Source: Bimuria novae-zelandiae CBS 107.79
Taxonomy: Eukaryota; Ascomycota; Dothideomycetes; Pleosporales; Didymosphaeriaceae
Assembly (NCBI GenBank): GCA_010015655.1
Contig: ML976672.1
Coordinates: forward strand, 740,493-804,492
DNA length: 64,000 nt
Direction: 5' to 3'
This document shows positions 52,696 to 63,786 of this stretch, one piece after another. The notes beneath the pieces were generated by a model. That model had not been told where the DNA came from, searched no databases, and saw only the letters and a list, made by a program, of their open reading frames with translations. Position 1 is the first letter of the stretch. Each line of letters opens with the position of its first letter. Both the position numbers and the translations under genes were made by a program.

Positions 52696-54489
52696 ATGGA
52701 TCTGAGCACCCCTCGCATTTATGGCCAGTCGCGCTCCATGCCGATCTTGCCCAGCTACACCGAGGACGAAGCTGATCAAGACTACGCGATGGAGCTGTCG
52801 TACGAGCAGGTTCTGCATGACATTCAATACTCGCCCGGCTACCAACTTCTCTCCGACAGCGGCACTCACATGCCTCCGCTTCATCGTCGCGATGCCGGGG
52901 TTTTGTCTGTGAGTCGATCGTGTGCAACCGACAAGAACGAAGCTACCGCGATGAGCTCGCCTCGGTCAGACTGCACTGTCAAACCAGGCGACACCTTGGA
53001 GTCTGGTGGCATTACCTTGACTCCTATGCAATCATCTGGTGGCGATACAGAGTTCGGCTCAGCAGCGTCTCAAGGGCCCGGCGTTGTGGGTGACAGGAAT
53101 CCAGCGAATTTGGTTCAGACTTCGGCACCGCAGTTCAGCGCACACGCTGCGGATTTTCGACCCATGGTTCCCCAAAACAGCGATGTATTCTCAGAGGATG
53201 CTGACACACACGATGAGGAATTCGCCACGTACCGCGCAACCAGCTCCGTCCCGTCAGCGACTGCTGCAAACCACGGCACAACTCAAGACCCATTCATGTC
53301 ACCCAACATATCCGCGTTTGACGGCTTCAACATGGGGTCTCCTGTCAAGAACAAGAAAGGGGGAGGAAGCTCAGGAATGCAGCACTTTGGTGCTGTAGGC
53401 ACTGCGCGAGTTGTTGCAGAAGATACGCCCAACGATCGAGGAAGTAGGTACCACGGTCAAACATCGAGCGCGTTCTCCTTCGTGCCCGTCCTGCCATCGC
53501 CCGAGGGTCCAGGAACCACCACATACCCTCAGGGACCAAATGATTCCGGCCTGCTGTCCCCGTCAGTCACGGCACCGCCATTCACTACAAAGATGCAGAA
53601 CCAGTGGCGCGACTCCCCAGCACCGCAGACGGCGAGCCTGCACACACCCTCAGGCATACCCTTCACTTGGACGCAGATCACGCCAGATTGCTACTCACCA
53701 TTCGATATGAGCCCTATTAATGACCCATTTCTAGAGCACCAGCGTGCACCCACTGAGCCCCAGACACCCCCAACCACCTCAAGCTCTGGCTACACACCAC
53801 ATAGACGCCGGGCCCCTACGCCGCCTACACACCCGCGCATCCCATCTTCCCAATCCCGCGACCACGTCCAAGACCCGTCCGTCCACCCCATGACGGGCCT
53901 CTCGATGCACCCACCCCTCCCGATCCCCCCACCTGCCCTCCCATTCCGCCAACCCCAATCTCAGAATCCCCAGTCTCGCCATCCAGATGCCAGCGCGCGC
54001 CTCGAAGCCCAGAAACCCCTGCGAAAAGACTGGATCGAAACCCAAGCTTCCTACCTCTCCAACATGGCCCGCACCGCGGCTCTCGCAAAAGCCGCCTACC
54101 ATGCCTCCCAAAGAGCGGAAGACTACGAGCGCTGGAGCACCGCACAAGCAGCGTGTCTGCGCGCGTGGGACTTGCAACGGCTCACGCTGGAGCGGCGCAA
54201 CCTCACGCTGCCGTCCCCCATGCGCGCTTTGACGGTCGAGCCGGGAACCGGAACCCTTGAAGATGCGATGGGGAAGAAGGAAGGCGGCGTGCTGGGGTAT
54301 AAGATGGCGCTTATGGAGAGGATTTGTGCGGTGGCGGTGGCGAAGGTGGATACGTGTAAGATGGATATGGATGCTGCGAGGCTGGGAGAGGTTGAGAAGA
54401 GGGAGGTTAGGAAGGCGATGGTTAGGGATGTGGTTAGGGGGACGGAGAGGCGGGTGAAGAGGGGGAAGGAGAAGTGGACGGATTGTTGA
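52696..54489 (+). CDS. Large disordered protein of unknown function
   Basis: 597 residues in one exon. No known domain recognised. Residues 1 to about 420 are low-complexity, rich in Ser, Pro, Thr, Gln and Asp, with many short proline runs, as in intrinsically disordered regulators. From about 430 to the end the protein is helical and charged: KPLRKDWIETQASYLSNMA, then Ala-rich helices (AALAKAAYHASQRAEDYERW) and a basic end (KREVRKAMVRDVVRGTERRV). The long open frame with ordinary codon usage and a clear ATG supports a real gene. Possibly a lineage-specific nuclear or cytoskeletal protein; that is a guess. Confidence 0.7.
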   Translation: MDLSTPRIYGQSRSMPILPSYTEDEADQDYAMELSYEQVLHDIQYSPGYQLLSDSGTHMPPLHRRDAGVLSVSRSCATDKNEATAMSSPRSDCTVKPGDTLESGGITLTPMQSSGGDTEFGSAASQGPGVVGDRNPANLVQTSAPQFSAHAADFRPMVPQNSDVFSEDADTHDEEFATYRATSSVPSATAANHGTTQDPFMSPNISAFDGFNMGSPVKNKKGGGSSGMQHFGAVGTARVVAEDTPNDRGSRYHGQTSSAFSFVPVLPSPEGPGTTTYPQGPNDSGLLSPSVTAPPFTTKMQNQWRDSPAPQTASLHTPSGIPFTWTQITPDCYSPFDMSPINDPFLEHQRAPTEPQTPPTTSSSGYTPHRRRAPTPPTHPRIPSSQSRDHVQDPSVHPMTGLSMHPPLPIPPPALPFRQPQSQNPQSRHPDASARLEAQKPLRKDWIETQASYLSNMARTAALAKAAYHASQRAEDYERWSTAQAACLRAWDLQRLTLERRNLTLPSPMRALTVEPGTGTLEDAMGKKEGGVLGYKMALMERICAVAVAKVDTCKMDMDAARLGEVEKREVRKAMVRDVVRGTERRVKRGKEKWTDC

Positions 54490-56186
54490 AGGGGAATGTG
54501 ATGGTGGGCTTGTGTGGCGGTTGCAAGGTTTTTGTTAGAGACGAGATGAGAGGGAGGGTTTGGGTAACGTCGGATGCAGTGGGTTTATATGGTGTGAGCC
54601 GGAGACTTTGGATGCGGTACTTTACATGGCGGTGGCTGTTTAAAGAATGGCGGAGGCGCGAATGCAACGATGTTGTGCGCCGCAAAGAGCGTAGAACAGA
54701 ACTAGTAGGTAACGTCCAAGTACGTTATCCTCGGACGAAGGTATTGCGAGGAGAGAAGTCCTTAGACAACTAGGTTGGTCCCCTAGGTAGCATCGTCCAC
54801 GGGTATAGACAATGCTCCTGACTATGAGGTCTCATTACATTTGACCGAACCACGTCCACGCAGCCACAAATTAACACTGCATTCCACGGGTGTAGGAACA
54901 GGCTCATTCTACTCAATATCTAATGCAAGAACGGATCCCATGCAAGCACGTAACATATGACTGGTTCCGCCTTAGCTCAGATCTAATATAAGGATCGATC
55001 TACGACCTCTCCTGTAAGCAACACAAGTAAAATAAGGTAAACACGTCAAGCGAGTGCAAATAACCAATAACACCACAAAGACCGGTGCTCACTAATGGTG
55101 GCTGAACGCAGCCGCGCTGACAGTCTTAACGCCGTGCAACCCTGGGCTGACGGGTTCATTCTCCTATTCTCCTTTCGCGTAATGAAAGGGAGATAAGAGG
55201 TGGTGCTCGTGGTGCTTAATTTGATCATCGCATTCCCCTGGTCCAAACGTTTGCCTTCGAGAGATAGCAAACCTTAATGGCGTGGATAGCGAAAGACTTT
55301 GAATGATATACCTGCTTAGTGTTTCGATGTTTTTGGTTTGAAGTTAGTCTAATACTGTATTTAAGAATATACTGACCCCAAGCATGGCTACCTGAACATG
55401 AGTTTTGAACTATATAGCGCACGGCATGTGAGATGCTGATCCTAATAATGCAAGCATTATCAAACTTCACGACTAACGTTCACGATGCGCATGCATTGGC
55501 AACATATAACTGCAAACAGTCGTGTCATCGCACAGGACAGCAAGATGTGCTTAAAACTTACCTGGTGTTTGACTAGTCTAGCCAGGCCACGTAGATGACC
55601 TCGACATGGTCTTGCTGCCATCAAGCACAACAATGATCAGCGAAGGGGGATAAAACTCCTCGTTTTGGGTATAATGTATCCAAATGTATTCCATTATGTT
55701 GCACAGGTCCAATAGTAATACCAAAACGCCTTATTTCCAAAAATTCCAGAAGATGTCGACCAGCAGAGTGGTATCATAAACAGAGACGGATTCCGGAAAA
55801 AAGTCAAGGCAGAGAAGCCACAACGGTGGCCGAGAGACCAAAAAACGGAGTGACCTAAACAAACCAATAAATAGTCGCCGGGAAATAGACGAGCTTTTAG
55901 TATCCAAATAAGACGTGTGCACTCCTTAGACGCCGGTATGGTACAACGAGGTTGCCTTGGGTGACAACTCTCAGAGAGATATTATGCGAGGTGGTAGAGA
56001 AGATGTCCGTATTTACTCTTGGGGATAATGCTGGTGGTCGGGATGGCTACGCGTATACGAATGGCCTTCGGGCGTGGCAGAGATGGAAAGTAATTCGCTC
56101 GGTGGACGCAATACCATCTGAGCTTCAACATCAGGTATGGTCCACTGCACATCCATCTTTCCTGCATGTCCACGCCCTTCTAATTG
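54490..56186. other. 1.7-kb intergenic region
   Basis: Convergent 3' sides of the disordered-protein gene and the 14-3-3-like gene. Slightly AT-rich, with frames under 106 codons. Nothing supported. Confidence 0.5.
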
Positions 56187-57740
56187 TCATCGATCTGGCT
56201 TCGCGTAGGAGTATCCTTGCGGGGGTGATGTTCGTGGCGATTGTTGGAGAGGCGGCGAGCGGCGGAGGGTAGGAGGTGTCCGTACAGCATCCGGAGCTTG
56301 CACTGCTGCAGTACTTGGCGATTTAGGTGCAGCTTTTGTTGTGACAGGTGTACCCTTGGCTGAGCGATTGCCATATTGTTGGACACCTCGTCCACTTGAA
56401 GGCGTCGCTGGGGAACGACCGCCTTGGGGAGCCCGCGGGGTTGTGCTCGCACCACACTCCGCACTGGCCTGTCTTGCGCGTGGTGTGGTGTTCTGACTGG
56501 TTCCACCCGCGAGCCGTTGAGTATCAGTCCGCGGTGTGACCTCGCCTTCTTTTTGCTTCGGTCCAATCTTGTTCGCTGAATTCGATCGACTGCGCACGGG
56601 AGCTGGGGTAACCTCTGCTACTGGATGGGCAGTGGACGGGCCCTCCGTAGGCCGCCGAATTGTTTGCGGACTGCCGTGATTCGGAGGATTTATTTTGTCG
56701 TACCTCTGGGAGCCACTACTGCTAGTCTGAACGCCGCCAGGGGCAGCGGGTGCAGCTGGTTCCGGTGTTTCGAGACCTCCGACACGTGGTGTAGCTTCCC
56801 AGCTCTTCCGTTTCATCATACGACCCAAGATCCCGACAAGCTCAGCGGCATCCTCGAACTCGCTGTCATCCATTGCCTCTTGGGCACGGTATACGTCCTT
56901 AATCGCACGCCGAGCTACGCGCCGGGACTCTTCGTGGTCATGCATGCAGTCCCAGAGAAAAGCACTGTGTTCTAAAGCCACAGACAATCTTAAGGGATGC
57001 GAGCCGGGAAGATATTGTGTGGCATACCCTGAGGCGGTCGTGAAATATCCTCCCGCCAGCGGAACGAAATTGAGCGCGGGAAGGATGAACGAGGATGGTT
57101 GCGGGATGGGTATGGGATGGAAACCTGGAGGCGCATTGGGAGGGCCTGGTGATGGTGTAGCGACCGGACCGCCAGCTGCATATGGGTTCGTTACGAAGGA
57201 GGTCTCTGAGACGATCGAGTCAATTGGTTCACGTAGCATGGGCTGTTTTCCGGCACGTTTTGATGAGGGCGAAAATCCCGACGGATCGTTGGGGCGGGCC
57301 TGCCCGTTGCCAGTTCGCTCGGAAAGTGGTAGAGGCGGTACGGCCAGAGTTCTAGGATCGGTTGTTGCCATGTTGGTTGCCGTGACGGGCGGCTGGTTAT
57401 GGAACAAGCAGAAGATGTGATAGAAACTTGCCCGTAGCTTGACGCTGAGCACTCTGCACTCGGGTCCATGCTGATTGTCCTGGGCGTAAGGCAGAACGCA
57501 AAGTTCTAGAATTGAAAGCCCTTCGCGAGACAACCATAGGATATGCTGGTAGAGTGCGAGTGAAGGTGTATCGCGGCTCGTGTCAAGCTTTCGGAGTCTC
57601 CTTGCACGGACAAGTCGCCGTGAAAGGAGGACGGATAGCCCGAGGATCTGATAGAGCGAGGCGGAGAGGAGCGGGTTGCTGTCTGCTGTCTGCTTGGCTA
57701 TCCGACCGAGGAATTTCTGGTCGAAGTCCAAAGATGCCAT
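56187..57740 (-). CDS. Fungal 14-3-3-like domain protein with disordered tail
   Basis: 517 residues from the ATG at 57740, one exon. The N-terminal part is helical (LDFDQKFLGRIAKQ, LGLSVLLSRRLVRARRLRKL, LYQHILWLSREGLSILEL), then a Pro-rich break, then LPGSHPLRLSVALEHSAFLWD and AIKDVYRAQEAMDDSEFEDA. HPLRLSVALEHSAFLWD followed by an acidic helix resembles the NPxRLGLALNxSVFxYE and late helices of 14-3-3 proteins, and fungal proteins of this layout are annotated as divergent 14-3-3-like. The last 170 residues are Ser/Thr/Pro/Arg-rich and disordered. Phosphopeptide binding is not shown here; the family call is moderate. Confidence 0.6.
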   Translation of the reverse strand: MASLDFDQKFLGRIAKQTADSNPLLSASLYQILGLSVLLSRRLVRARRLRKLDTSRDTPSLALYQHILWLSREGLSILELCVLPYAQDNQHGPECRVLSVKLRASFYHIFCLFHNQPPVTATNMATTDPRTLAVPPLPLSERTGNGQARPNDPSGFSPSSKRAGKQPMLREPIDSIVSETSFVTNPYAAGGPVATPSPGPPNAPPGFHPIPIPQPSSFILPALNFVPLAGGYFTTASGYATQYLPGSHPLRLSVALEHSAFLWDCMHDHEESRRVARRAIKDVYRAQEAMDDSEFEDAAELVGILGRMMKRKSWEATPRVGGLETPEPAAPAAPGGVQTSSSGSQRYDKINPPNHGSPQTIRRPTEGPSTAHPVAEVTPAPVRSRSNSANKIGPKQKEGEVTPRTDTQRLAGGTSQNTTPRARQASAECGASTTPRAPQGGRSPATPSSGRGVQQYGNRSAKGTPVTTKAAPKSPSTAAVQAPDAVRTPPTLRRSPPLQQSPRTSPPQGYSYAKPDR

Positions 57741-59728
57741 CTCTAGCCGGCTGTGCAATGCGTCAGCGGATCAATGATGATAGAAAGGGCGATGATGAGT
57801 GACGGAGAGGTAGAGGGAAGAGCAAGGACGACTCCTAGTCCTACAAGGAAGCTGCGGATCCCCAGCGAGTTTTCTTGGAACTTCAACGACGCCTCTGCTG
57901 CGCTGCCACTGCTGTATTCAGATCCGACCAAGTGGCTTCCAGTGATGTTTTGAATATGCCGAAAGGGGTGATCCGACCTCCTGAGGCGAAAAGCAGCACC
58001 CACCATCAACAACCACGCTGGACCGACCGCCGCGCTGTATCTCGAAACCGACACAGTGAGACGTGGTCCGAGCTGGAGCAAACGCCTTCCAACGATGACG
58101 CCGAGGAGATGAGCGTCAAACGCTGGGTGCACCTGCAGCCAATTGATCCGTTTCAAGAAGCGGCACCGTGCGCAAAAGCTTGCGGTGAATGGCGATTCTC
58201 GTGACCAGCCCCCACTCGGTATTCGACGACGCGGGCTCCGTGCTGTCCTACTAGACCCGCTTTGGATGCGCTGGAATTAGATGGTAACAATAGAGGTTGT
58301 TATATGGTACAAGTTGTAAGAATAATGTTATGGACGGGTCCAAGCTGGACTGGTATTATACAGACGGCCGTTGGCTCCAGGGTGTCTGTACAGCTATCAG
58401 CGATGGGGTCCGATAATGAAGCAATTCAATGCGTGCGCTGGACGTACAACACTCCAGATTACCCCAAAAGGGACAAGGCACGATGGTGTGGATGCTCGAG
58501 TGGGCAGCTCTCGTCCCATTCGACAGGCGACGTGACGGGCGAGCCAATGGCAGCGCGCAGTCGTTGAGGCGACCGCGGAGGCTTTGCGGCGGGCTCAGCA
58601 AGCGTCGATTATGAGGCGGAGGATGCAGGAGGCTGGCAGTTCGGATTCGAGAGCCTCAGACAGCGCATTGCGACGTCTTCCGGCCTCGTTGTCGCTCGCG
58701 CGTGGGAGCTGCAACGATATAAAAAGCGTGACGCTCGGCAGGCGGTGTAGAGGCGGTCAATGCACTTGTCTGAAAGCTGTCCAGCCGGAGGAGCGTCCTC
58801 GGCACACACAACCAGGGCACTTCGAATTGCGGCGCGCACGAGGCCTGTCGTTTCTGGAGCCGCAGTCAGCGGGGATGTCTCCGTCCCGCGACGCGACCGC
58901 TTGGTGTTGAGCTTGAAAATGAGCGAGGGCGCACAACAATTGCGCGCAGCGACGGCGGTATGGTACGAGAGAGAACTTGACAGGCCGGCGCAGAGGCGAC
59001 CGGTACTACTATAATCCTCCATCTGCACCCAGTCGTGTGGGACTCCGAAGTGCAGCTCCTGCGTCAATCGTGCAGCGGCGACAGAGCTGCGTTGGTTGAC
59101 GTGTCAAGCGTCGACCTCTCCACTAACCACAAATGTCTCCTGCATACCCGCTTGCCCTCAAAAGGTGCTAAAATGGGGCGTCGTTGACAGCTGGCATTGA
59201 GGCGATGAAGCGCGATGCCATCTTCTCCAGATCGACCGGCTATGTCGCCATGCAGCGCTGGGTCAAAGAGTGCTGGTACACCGAGGTTCACATGGGAGTG
59301 GGTAACACGTTGTCAGAACCATCCCTACGCCCACCATCATCGTTCAACTTGCTCGGCAATTACTTTTCTTTTCTTTTCTTTTCCTTTCTTTTCCTGCGAA
59401 GGCGTCAAGTATACTAAACAGTCCAACGTAGTTAGACGAAGTAGTCCGCGCCTCTAACAGCCACGTGGCCAGCACATCGAACTGTCGCGATAGCTTCAAC
59501 CATGGACCCCACAGTGCGGATATTGAATGCAGGCTGACAGAATGTCTCAGACTCCAGCGGCTCTGAATCATTGCCAGGCAAGAGCTCCACTGCGCGGATG
59601 TGCGTGTCTAAACACGTGCGCTCTCTACACGAACATCTCCACCCGGTGAACTTGACGCCGACAACCACATACTCTCGGGAAATTCGCTTGTACGAGAGTT
59701 CTGACGAACTCCTAAGCTAGCGCATATA
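57741..59728. other. 2-kb intergenic region
   Basis: Frames of 60-150 codons without domains on both strands; a TTTTC pentanucleotide run at about 59363-59396. No gene supported. Confidence 0.45.
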
Positions 59729-61490
59729 GTCACCGCCCACATAGGGTTGCCGCCCACCCCACCAAAACACGACACCTGCACAAAACACGCGATATCTCTC
59801 CACAACGCTTATCAAAATGGACCCCCGCGAAGAATCTATACAATTAGCTATCAGCGATTTTAATGCTGGCGTTTATCCAAGCCTACGCGCTGTGGCAAAA
59901 GCCTACAATATCCCTCGATCTACCCTACGTGGCCGGCTAGGTGGCGCGACAAACAGCGCAGTCTGCCATCAAAATCAGCAGCGATTAACTCCTCTACAGG
60001 AGGACTTCCTAGTAGAGTGGATCCTCGAAGAAGACGCGCGCGCCTGCCCTCCCTCCCACGCTCGCGCCCGAGAAATGGCCAATCGAATCCTGCGTATGAA
60101 TGGCGACAACCAGCCTGTAGGCAAGCTCTGGATCTCACACTTTATCCGCCGACAGCCACGCATCGCCTCAGTAGTCGGCAGAAAGCTAGAGGCTCAGAGA
60201 GCTGATGCAGCGACTCCAGAGCAGGTGCGTGCCTTCCTAGAGCTCTATGAGCAGACTAGACGGCGGCTCAACGTACGGGCGGAGAATACCTATAATATGG
60301 ACGAGACCGGCGTTGCCCTAGGGGTATGTACGAACACTAGAGTACTCTCTAGTAGTCAGAAAAAGAAGGCTTATATTCGCTCTCCAGAGAATCGCGAGTG
60401 GGTCTCTATAATTGAGTCTGTATTGGCAATAGGGCGGAAACTACGCTGCGCAGTCATCTTTAAGGGCCAGAGCCTACAAATAACCTGGTTCCCCTCGTCC
60501 TACGTACCTGACTGGATCTATACAACCTCAGAGAACGGATGGACGTCAAATACGATAGGTGTTGAGTGGCTGCAGCGCATATTTCTACCTAAGACGGCTA
60601 TAGGTGATAGCCAGTACCAACTCCTTATTCTCGACGGCCATGGCAGCCACATTAATATTAAGTTTCTCTAGCTTTGTAAATAGCATTAAGTTAAACTCTT
60701 ATACCTACCTGCGTATACCTCGCACGTCTTACAGCCACTAGATCTTGCTCCTTTCTCTGTTATCAAGTCTAGTTACCGACGCCAGATCCAGGAGCTCGCA
60801 TCGCTTAACGATGCCGCGCCTGTCAAGAAGAAGCGCTTTATCGCCTGCTACCATCAAGCTAGGGAGGAAGGCTTTACAGAGCGTGTAATTCGAGCTGGCT
60901 GGCAGGCTGCTGGTATCTGCCCGCTCAACATCAATCAGGTACTCAGCTCGTCGCAGCTCTCTCAGAGGCCTACTACGCCTACGCATCAGCAGCAGCCTCA
61001 GCAGCAGCCTCAGAGCTTCTTCTCTACTCCTCAAGGCCCTAGAGATCTATACTTGGCTCAGCGCGAGGTGCAGAGCTGCGAGAACCTAGGTCGCAAGACA
61101 AGACTTCTCCTGCAAAAAGCAGGTAAGGCGCTAGCAGCTACAAATACTCGAGCTGCAGGGCTTGAATCAGAGAAAAGACGCCTTGAACAGCAGTTAGAGA
61201 CTACTAGCTCTCAGCGTCCTCGAAAGCGCGTTCGAGTAGATCCAAATCAACGCTTTGCAGAGGTAGAGACTATCAGGGAGGCGATGCGCGCAGCTGAGGC
61301 CTCAGCAGCTCAGCAAAGTAGATATACTATAGAGGGAGCTGCAGAGACAGTAGCAGTAGCTACAGCAGCAGCTACTCTACAGTCTATGTGTATTACATGG
61401 CAATTGTAATAGGCGTTGTTGAGAAATCGCGTGTTTTGTGCAGGTGTCGCGTTTTGGTGGGGTGGGCGGCAACCCTATGTGGGCGGTGAC
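59729..61490 (+). mobile_element. Pogo/Fot1-type DNA transposon, full length, 1762 bp
   Basis: Ends GTCACCGCCCACATAGGG and its inverse; the inverted repeats run about 70 bp with only a few mismatches. TA flanks both ends (59727-59728, 61491-61492). Inside is one rightward DDE transposase frame. Size, long TIRs and TA target are those of fungal Tc1/mariner-superfamily, pogo-group elements. Confidence 0.93.
59817..61409 (+). pseudogene. Pogo/Fot1 DDE transposase with three clustered stops
   Basis: 531 codons in one frame. An N-terminal psq-type helix-turn-helix (AVAKAYNIPRSTLRGRL) and a CENP-B-like HTH (LVEWILEEDARACPPSH...) precede the DDE domain: D162 in NMDETGVALG, D273 in ILDGHGSH, and the third acid near 309 in LQPLDLAPFS. 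Stops lie at 60669, 60681 and 60687, all within 21 bp between the second and third catalytic residues, in the place of a WLCKQH-like segment; TGG to TAG and CAG/CAA to TAG/TAA fit RIP. Downstream the frame is clean to 61409. The first 284 residues could still be made, without a full catalytic triad. Confidence 0.9.
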
Positions 61491-61646
61491 TATATCTATC
61501 GCGTGCAATAATCGGTAGAAATCTTGGCGCCATCGCGAAATTCGCGCCCGCCCCCGCCAAACTCCCATACAAATCGTGAATTTGACTATGACGCGTTGAT
61601 AACGGCCCACCATCCGTAGAATACTCGCCCGTAAGACTTGAAGCTG

Positions 61647-61654
61647 TATAAATA
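61647..61654 (+). promoter_or_regulatory. TATA box of the following gene
   Basis: TATAAATA, 51-58 bp before the ATG at 61705. Confidence 0.55.
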
Positions 61655-61704
61655 CGTATATAGGGCTATACTGACGCTTTTTTTTGGTGGAGTAGTCCGA
61701 CGAT

Positions 61705-63649
61705 ATGGCTGCTGATCGGCCACAGAGGGCGCGTAGGGCCCCTTTGAAGCTCACAGAGCAAGCTGCCGTTGCTGGGGTACCCGTACGGGGGCGTAAGACC
61801 CAGAAGCAGACTCCATTAACGACCCGTAAGCCTACTGGGGGGCGTTCAGCGGGTAATAAAGGATTAACGGCGCGCGTACAGCGTAAGAAAGTCCGCTAGG
61901 TAGAGCAACTGACGACTAACTTATGCCTTAGCAAAAGCAGCTACAACAGCTCCTCTAGCGCACCCTACTTAAGTTACTACACAAAGTACTCTAGAAGAGC
62001 AGCCAATCGTGCTACAGTCATCGCCGCCGCCGCTACTGCCTCAGCAGCCATTACAGCAGCCTGAGGGCCTTGAGCCCGCCGTCGACCCGCCCGCGTTGCC
62101 GGAGAGGCCTGTCACGCCTCGCGCGCTCCCTCCTACGCTCCATCGCTCAGCTAGCATATCGTCGCTGCCGCCACAGCCTGAGTTTGACGTAGAGGTGGAC
62201 TATAAGCTTATCGTTAACGGCAAGAGCGCCGTTCACCGCGCTCTAGAGCGACACGATCGCTTTATGTGGTGGCTCGATGACGTTGAGAAAGTCGTAAACG
62301 AGATGCTAGAGCAGCCGGAGGCTCGACTGAATGGGCGCGATTATGAGATTGAGAGTCGTACAGTGGGCTTTCGAGCGGGTATAAAGACACGAAAAGTCCT
62401 GATAACGCTGGCCGACTTCAGCCAGGTGGAGGAGATAAAGCTTCACAAAGCCATGGACTATCAGGTCTCTAAAACGCCTGGCGTTCGACTTGTAGAGGTG
62501 AGCGTCGAGGTGCGAGTTAGGTCCAGGGCTCTTGAGAAAGCCTTCAAGCGTAACCAATCGTTCAACGAGCCATCGTCCGATATAGGTGAAGCAGCGACGC
62601 CACTACCAGAGAGGAACTCGCGTCGTCAGCAACAGCTTCTTAACGAGGCGAGAGCTATACAGCGCGTTAATAGTTTAGCGTCGGCGCAGGACTGGGAGAG
62701 ACATATCCACAAGCACTGGCTCTGTCGTAACAGTGAGTGTACAAACTTCGAAAATTGGTGCTGGGTAACGCCTAGCTTCGAACACTACGCTATTGCTGCT
62801 GCCGATTCGAAGTCTTGGGCGAACGCGATTGTTGCTGGCCAGGCAGAGCTCCTCGCGCCGCCAGTTACTCTTATAGACTACTGGCGGAGCCCTGCTGGCG
62901 GTGGTAACCAGTTGAAGCGTCGGAGAGGCAAGAAGAAGCGTCGCGATGACTCTGATAGCGATGAGAGCGATGACGAGAAGGAGTTTTGGCGTAACCATCG
63001 ACTCCGTGAGCGCAAGAGGGAGCGGCAGAGAGCTGAGGATGAGGCTCGCTGGCGCGACGAGAGGCATGAGTTACTCAAGCTCCAGCGCGATGGGGCCCAG
63101 CTGCAGTCAAACTTGGGCGTATTTGGCCAGCCAGCCATGCCAGTGGCTCCTCAGGTAGCCAATCCGCCATATCCTGTGGCTGCTGCTTATCCTCAGGGAG
63201 CTCCTCCGTTGCAGCTACAGCAGCTACAACAGTATTACTCGCCCTTGCCAAGTCAACGTCCGCGTACGCCGGGGAGCGCTCTCGCCATCCCAGTACCGAG
63301 TTCGAGCCCTGTAAGCGGCCAGGAAGACACAAGGGCAACCGTGAGGGACTTTTTCAACTGGCTAGTCGCCCAGCAGCCAGAGGAAGATCGCTACGATTAT
63401 CAGCAGGCTCAAGAGGTAGCCATATCGGAGAAGTGGACTATTAAGGATCTCAAGGAGATGTCTAACGTTAGCGGAGAGCTCTACAAGATCGCGGTCAGTG
63501 AACGCTTCAAACTTAAGGATAGAGTCGTCCGGCACCTACAAGAGGACCTCAAAAAGTTTAAACAGCACTGTAAAGCTGCTGCTGCTGCTGCTGCTAGGCT
63601 CGTAAATATGGGTTCTGGGGGCGTAGTGGGTGGAGGAGTAGCTTGCTAA
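61705..63649 (+). CDS. Unknown 610-residue protein, likely transposon accessory gene (2 exons)
   Basis: Exons 61705-61882 and 61995-63649 (1833 nt) join in phase across a 112-nt intron (donor GTAAGA, CTAAC branch-like word, acceptor CTCTAG). The join is needed: the long frame has no ATG between its last stop (61970) and 62264. The N-terminus is basic (RAPLKL, RKTQKQTPLTTRKP). A central globular part carries a Cys cluster WLCRNSECTNFENWCW (C-x4-C-x6-C) with nearby His. Then come a Lys/Arg-Asp/Glu low-complexity stretch, Pro/Gln-rich linker and a C-terminal helical domain (VRDFFNWLVAQ ... KWTIKDLKEMS). Unlike its neighbours it has no internal stop. It converges on a DDE-type gene. No family named. 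Confidence 0.6.
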
Positions 63650-63786
63650 GTTGGTAGAAGACGCAGAAGTTGGACATTAGATAGGCGATTTTGTTTCACT
63701 ACGTCACTAGCTCGCTTAGTAGCTATAGTACATGTAAATTTCCGACTTGACAACTTTAACAGCTCTATTAACAGCTCTACGCTCTA
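63650..63786. other. Short convergent gap
   Basis: 137 bp between the stops of two converging genes. Confidence 0.5.

Noticed and set aside
54940..55020. tRNA-like word TTAGCTCAG
   Set aside because: No B box, no acceptor stem and no cloverleaf can be drawn.
56187..57740. PEX16-like peroxin
   Set aside because: No membrane-anchor pattern of that family; the HPLRLSVALEHSAF and acidic-helix blocks fit a 14-3-3-like layout better.
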